From CAZYVU01 sp964651435 (GTDB lineage: Bacteria > Desulfobacterota > Syntrophorhabdia > Syntrophorhabdales > CAYQXL01), in the NCBI GenBank assembly GCA_964651435.1, contig CAZYVU010000052.1, positions 1-15,501 of the forward strand: a DNA stretch of 15,501 nt, written 5' to 3'. Shown here piece after piece: positions 12,315 to 15,501 of this stretch. How positions within the stretch are numbered: position 1 is the stretch's first letter; the number at the start of each line of letters is the position of its first letter. The notes beneath the pieces are model-generated. The model saw nothing but the letters and a program-made list of their open reading frames with translations, was not told the origin of the DNA and made no database searches. A program made the position numbers and the translations under genes.

Positions 12315-12727
12315 TGTCCACCCCCTTGCCAAGATTGTTCACCTTTTTCGACATAGAACTTGTAAAACCCCATAAACGCCTCGAAGAAGCCCGCAAAGGC
12401 TTCAAAATCGTCCCTATCCTTGACCTGAACCAGAGAATCGGAGATAAACCTTCTAAAGCTGTCCGAGATCAAATCTCTTCCCATGGCATAGGCGGCTTTC
12501 GCATTCAGCATCTTGAGGTAGGGCAGCACGGCTTCAAAATCATCAGGATTGGTCTTCAAGATGCTATCAAACCGAACGATTTCATCGTAGAATTTACGGA
12601 TTTGCGTCGGCTTGTTGGCTTTGTTCGTCGCCTCCGACTGAATCCTCTTGGCCAATGCATCTGCCCTGCCGGCGAACAGCTCGGGGTCAATCAGTCTCTT
12701 ACTCTTGTCCTTCCAGAAACTCTCCAT
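12311..12727 (-). CDS. csm2: Csm2, small helical subunit
   Basis: A 138-aa, all-helical, charged protein with the size and features of Csm2, the minor filament along the Csm complex that lies against the target RNA. Typical pieces are ANKPTQIRKFYDEIVRF, LPYLKMLNAKAAYAMGR and the C-terminal FAGFFEAFMGFYKFY. Its ATG has GGAGG 6 nt upstream and lies 17 nt after the csm1 stop. Its stop overlaps the csm3 start. Position between csm1 and csm3 supports the call. Confidence 0.93.
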   Translation of the reverse strand: MESFWKDKSKRLIDPELFAGRADALAKRIQSEATNKANKPTQIRKFYDEIVRFDSILKTNPDDFEAVLPYLKMLNAKAAYAMGRDLISDSFRRFISDSLVQVKDRDDFEAFAGFFEAFMGFYKFYVEKGEQSWQGGGQ

Positions 12728-12744
12728 CCCGTTCCTCCTTTGCC

Positions 12745-15357
12745 TTATCGCTGATTATAGATAACCTGCCACAGCGGAATTCTCATGGCGCTTCCATGTT
12801 TGTCGAGCCAGAGCGCTACGCGACCCACATCGTCCAAAACTTTTCCTTTATCCTCGCCTTTCAGCCCCCGGCCGACGTTTCTTATCAATGAGTACTTGAG
12901 GCGTGCCTTCCACTTCAGACAGTCCAGCTCCTCCATGGGCACAGCGTTACCGGCCTTTAGCAGCTTCTTTTGCCGGCCTGCCATATCCACAAGCTCGTTT
13001 AGTCTGTACAACATAGCGTTGTTGATCATTCCCCGGTCAAGCCATGTTTTGAGTGTGGTTCCGATCTCGGCAAGCTCTTTCATTTGTTCCCATGATACGG
13101 TCTCGCCAAAAAGGGTGATGGCATCGCGCCCTCCGTCCTTTGCCTGCTTCAGCCGCTCCTCTGCCCTCTCGGCAAAATGGGTGACCGGGAGCCCCGGTTT
13201 ACATACCTCTATGCCCGAAGAGATGGTCAGCTCCTTGTTGCTACAAGCGAAACGACGGAATGAATCGTTAAGGAACGAAGCGAAATCCACAATCCTGTTC
13301 CATGGCCCGATAAGAAAGAGGTCATCGCCTCCGGCGAATACCGTATAGATGTCACTGAATCTGGCCTCGCTGTCGAGTACGTGCGGCAGGTAGAGTGCAA
13401 AATAGCTGTCTAACTGTCTGCTTAGCGTGGCCATCCTCGACAGACTCTCATGCTTCAAGCCACAGGCAAACAAGAGCCCCAGGTTGTCAAGGTCCGCCTT
13501 TAGCACACCCAGCGCTTCGATACCCGCAAGCTTCTCTTCGCCGTTGACCTGTTTGAGAGCCATTTTCGCGATATGCTCAAACGTCTTTGGCTGACCCAGG
13601 TCCTTCATCAGTTGATCAAAAAGCTCATCCTTCTTCTTGTGAGACCGCCTTCCGTGAAGCAGGCGGCGCAGGATATCGTCGTTTCTGTCTGCTTCACTAT
13701 AAACCGGAACATGGCCACCAATGAATCTGACAGCCACGCCTTCTCTCTCCGCAGCGCGCGCCCGGTTGCCTATGATCCAGTATTTGTAAAGCTGGCCGGA
13801 TTCCGCAACCGAGCCGAGCCGACCACCGATTTCGAACGAAACCTGGTACGCCCCGAATAGGGGATCAAGTAGCTTCACTCCATGAACATCCGCATCAGGC
13901 GACATGATGGCAATTCTGTCACTCTTGACAAGGCTTGTGCCAAGGAAAATGTGATCGCGGCAGACAGCGCAGGCTGACCGTTCATCGCCAAGAAGCCTGT
14001 CGTCTTCCGCAGCCTTGCTTGAGGGGCGCTTTCCGCAGAACGGACATAGCCTCCGGTGAAGATCGTTGTCGAAACTTTCAAGATAGCCGGGGACGACCCC
14101 GCCGAACCGGTCCAAGGGAATCTTCTTGTACTTCCTTTCCTCCGAAGCCTTCCCAACCCGCTCCCAGAGAGAAGAATAATTGTGGGACATAAAATCGTTG
14201 CAACACGCCTCAACCGCCGAAAAGCCCACCGAAGTTTGACCGTAAAACCGTTCGACCAGCCATCGATTCACAGTATCTTCCACATCTGAGACGGTCTCCC
14301 TTGCAGCCTTCGTGTTCGGGGCAATGATGGTAAACTTGCCCGCAGCATTGATGGCCACGGATAGGGACGGGAGCCCTGCCCTTCTGCACACCATGTCGGC
14401 TGCAAGTTCGGAGAGGAGGGAGACGGCAAAGGATCGACCCCTGAGCAGTTTGGCAGCCGCTTTGTTTGTGCTGCCGCCCTCACTGAATATGAAGTCCTGG
14501 ATTCCATAGAAATCGCCCGTCACCAGCAGGAACTTGCGGTCATCGTAAGATTTGATGTCCTCTATGCTGAGAGAACCGATCTCTGCGTGGTACCGGTAAA
14601 TGGCAGCGGCAAGGGCAGCCGTAGTCCTCATATGATCATAGAGGGACACGTCCGGAATGACCTTGCCCACGGTAGCCGCAGGGATACAAGAGGCATACCG
14701 CATCAGCAGCGTGTCGAAATGCTCGATCCAGAGAGGGACAATGTTACGATGATTGAGGCGTTCAAGATCACTGACGAAGCGGCTAAACAGCCCTGCGTAT
14801 TCCTGCTGAGGATCGGAACCGGAGACGTTGGGCAGGGCTCCCTGTTCCGGAAACATGGCCTCCGGTGAAAGGCTTCTCAGTGGGTAATGGTGTGCATAGG
14901 CGCCTCTCGATTCATCCCTGGAGGCATGGGTCGTGAGGGCTTCCAGAACAGGAAGCAGTCTGACCTTTCGATACTCCGCCACCTTAATTTCAGTGCTATC
15001 TTCGTCAAAACTCTCGCGATCCATGCCGCTGCTTACCCGGTCGGCAACAGTGACAACCCACTGTAGGGGGGTCTCCGGCCGGTGGTGCTTTGCCGCCAGA
15101 TTAATGAAAGCATCGCCCTCCCCCCATCCCGGCTCATTAAATACGGTGGGCAGAGCGGCCGCATAATGCTCAATGAACGCCGCCGTGTACAGTGCGTGCT
15201 TGTGGGTGTGCCGGGTCTGAACCTTATTAAAAGGTTGATAGAGATCGGCATTGTTCACCCCGTACTCTCTGCTGACCTCCATGCCCGCTCGCTCAGCGAA
15301 CTTGCCGATGTCGTGCATCAACCCGGCTATGGCAATCTTGTAAGTGGTATTGTCCAT
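12745..15357 (-). CDS. cas10: Cas10/Csm1, signalling and DNase subunit
   Basis: An 870-aa large subunit of the type III-A complex. The N-terminal HD domain has LMHDIGKF (His15, Asp16) and further His in HTHKHALY and AAKHH, consistent with target-activated ssDNA cleavage. A zinc-binding insert has CPFC (438/441) and CAVC (463/466). The Palm domain has the intact polymerase motif GGDD (676-679, in FAGGDDLFLIGP), which makes cyclic oligoadenylate from ATP. Both catalytic centres are therefore kept. This agrees with CARF effectors downstream that need the messenger. It is the first gene of the csm transcript: ATG 15357 with GGAGG shortly upstream, and a palindromic site 90 nt upstream. Confidence 0.97.
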   Translation of the reverse strand: MDNTTYKIAIAGLMHDIGKFAERAGMEVSREYGVNNADLYQPFNKVQTRHTHKHALYTAAFIEHYAAALPTVFNEPGWGEGDAFINLAAKHHRPETPLQWVVTVADRVSSGMDRESFDEDSTEIKVAEYRKVRLLPVLEALTTHASRDESRGAYAHHYPLRSLSPEAMFPEQGALPNVSGSDPQQEYAGLFSRFVSDLERLNHRNIVPLWIEHFDTLLMRYASCIPAATVGKVIPDVSLYDHMRTTAALAAAIYRYHAEIGSLSIEDIKSYDDRKFLLVTGDFYGIQDFIFSEGGSTNKAAAKLLRGRSFAVSLLSELAADMVCRRAGLPSLSVAINAAGKFTIIAPNTKAARETVSDVEDTVNRWLVERFYGQTSVGFSAVEACCNDFMSHNYSSLWERVGKASEERKYKKIPLDRFGGVVPGYLESFDNDLHRRLCPFCGKRPSSKAAEDDRLLGDERSACAVCRDHIFLGTSLVKSDRIAIMSPDADVHGVKLLDPLFGAYQVSFEIGGRLGSVAESGQLYKYWIIGNRARAAEREGVAVRFIGGHVPVYSEADRNDDILRRLLHGRRSHKKKDELFDQLMKDLGQPKTFEHIAKMALKQVNGEEKLAGIEALGVLKADLDNLGLLFACGLKHESLSRMATLSRQLDSYFALYLPHVLDSEARFSDIYTVFAGGDDLFLIGPWNRIVDFASFLNDSFRRFACSNKELTISSGIEVCKPGLPVTHFAERAEERLKQAKDGGRDAITLFGETVSWEQMKELAEIGTTLKTWLDRGMINNAMLYRLNELVDMAGRQKKLLKAGNAVPMEELDCLKWKARLKYSLIRNVGRGLKGEDKGKVLDDVGRVALWLDKHGSAMRIPLWQVIYNQR

Positions 15358-15446
15358 CTCACCTCCCGAAACCGAATCGTTCTTGTGGCCCGAAAAACAC
15401 CTAACACTACCATGCTATTACCGACGAACCGTCCCTTGCAGCCAAA
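15358..15446 (-). promoter_or_regulatory. csm promoter region
   Basis: The 89 bases between the csm1 start and the palindrome hold a strong ribosome site (GGGAGGTGAG just before the ATG) and, on the minus strand, a possible -10 TAATAG at 15420-15415. No good -35 is seen at normal spacing. TTTGGC adjoins the palindrome, in the same place where TTTGAT adjoins the other copy near 3336. Confidence 0.4.
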
Positions 15447-15467
15447 GAAACATTGCCGCAACATTTC
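15447..15467. promoter_or_regulatory. Palindromic operator-like site B, upstream of csm1
   Basis: A 21-nt imperfect palindrome that begins GAAAC, ends ATTTC and has core TTGCCGCAA; 8 of 10 pairs are symmetric. Its reverse complement matches the site at 3338-3358 at 19 of 21 positions. It ends 90 nt before the csm1 ATG, against 87 nt for the other site. It is likely the binding site of a regulator shared by both cas transcripts. Confidence 0.6.
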
Positions 15468-15501
15468 TCAGCTCTCCGCAATACGTATCTTGCCCCTGTC
15501 C

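Overview
The window carries a type III-A (Csm) CRISPR-Cas locus. Every convincing gene is on the minus strand, so biological order runs from high to low coordinates. Gene style (GC-rich bacterial coding, strong Shine-Dalgarno sites, GTG and TTG starts, tight overlaps) and gene content suggest a Gram-negative bacterium or metagenome contig, perhaps Desulfobacterota or Nitrospirota. That placement is a guess; no marker gene is present.

Layout, in transcription order. (1) 15501-15358: promoter region with a 21-nt imperfect palindrome. (2) 15357-9481: csm1/cas10, csm2, csm3, csm4 and csm5, tightly packed. This is the interference complex, with intact HD and GGDD motifs in Cas10 and the slicing Asp in Csm3. 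(3) 9480-9283: intergenic region with three copies of a TAATCATGATTA-like palindrome, then a DUF234-type ATPase gene whose 5' end is broken. (4) 7845-6721: a Card1/Can2-like CARF nuclease. (5) 6617-4250: a coupled cassette of DUF433 antitoxin, DUF5615 PIN-like toxin, a second and larger CARF + PD-(D/E)XK protein, and a divergent Csx3-like protein. The last three are joined by ATGA overlaps. (6) 4229-3402: a small gene followed by an AbiEii-type nucleotidyltransferase that has lost its catalytic segment. (7) 3401-2872: a second promoter region with almost the same 21-nt palindrome, a possible 62-aa protein, a large hairpin and a possible 17-aa hydrophobic micro-ORF. (8) 2871-483: an unusual double adaptation module, cas2 - cas1 - cas1' - cas2'. 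The first Cas1 has all its catalytic residues. The second is short and lacks the catalytic Glu and His. (9) 482-130: a gene-free, leader-like stretch. (10) 129-23: two diverged CRISPR repeats whose minus-strand 3' ends read ATTGC(G/T)AC, the type III 5'-handle form.

How the parts should work together (known biology of the families plus inference): the Csm complex binds a target transcript through its crRNA, and Cas10 then makes cyclic oligoadenylate. The messenger would activate the two CARF nucleases, and the Csx3-like protein may bind or destroy it. The toxin-antitoxin pair is wired into the same transcript as the second CARF nuclease. The two cas transcripts appear to share a regulator, because near-identical palindromes lie 87 and 90 nt before their first start codons. 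No cas6 is visible in the window.

Most unusual points: the tandem adaptation module with a catalytically gutted Cas1 paralogue, the matched palindromes before both operons, and the coupled DUF433/DUF5615/CARF-nuclease/Csx3-like cassette.
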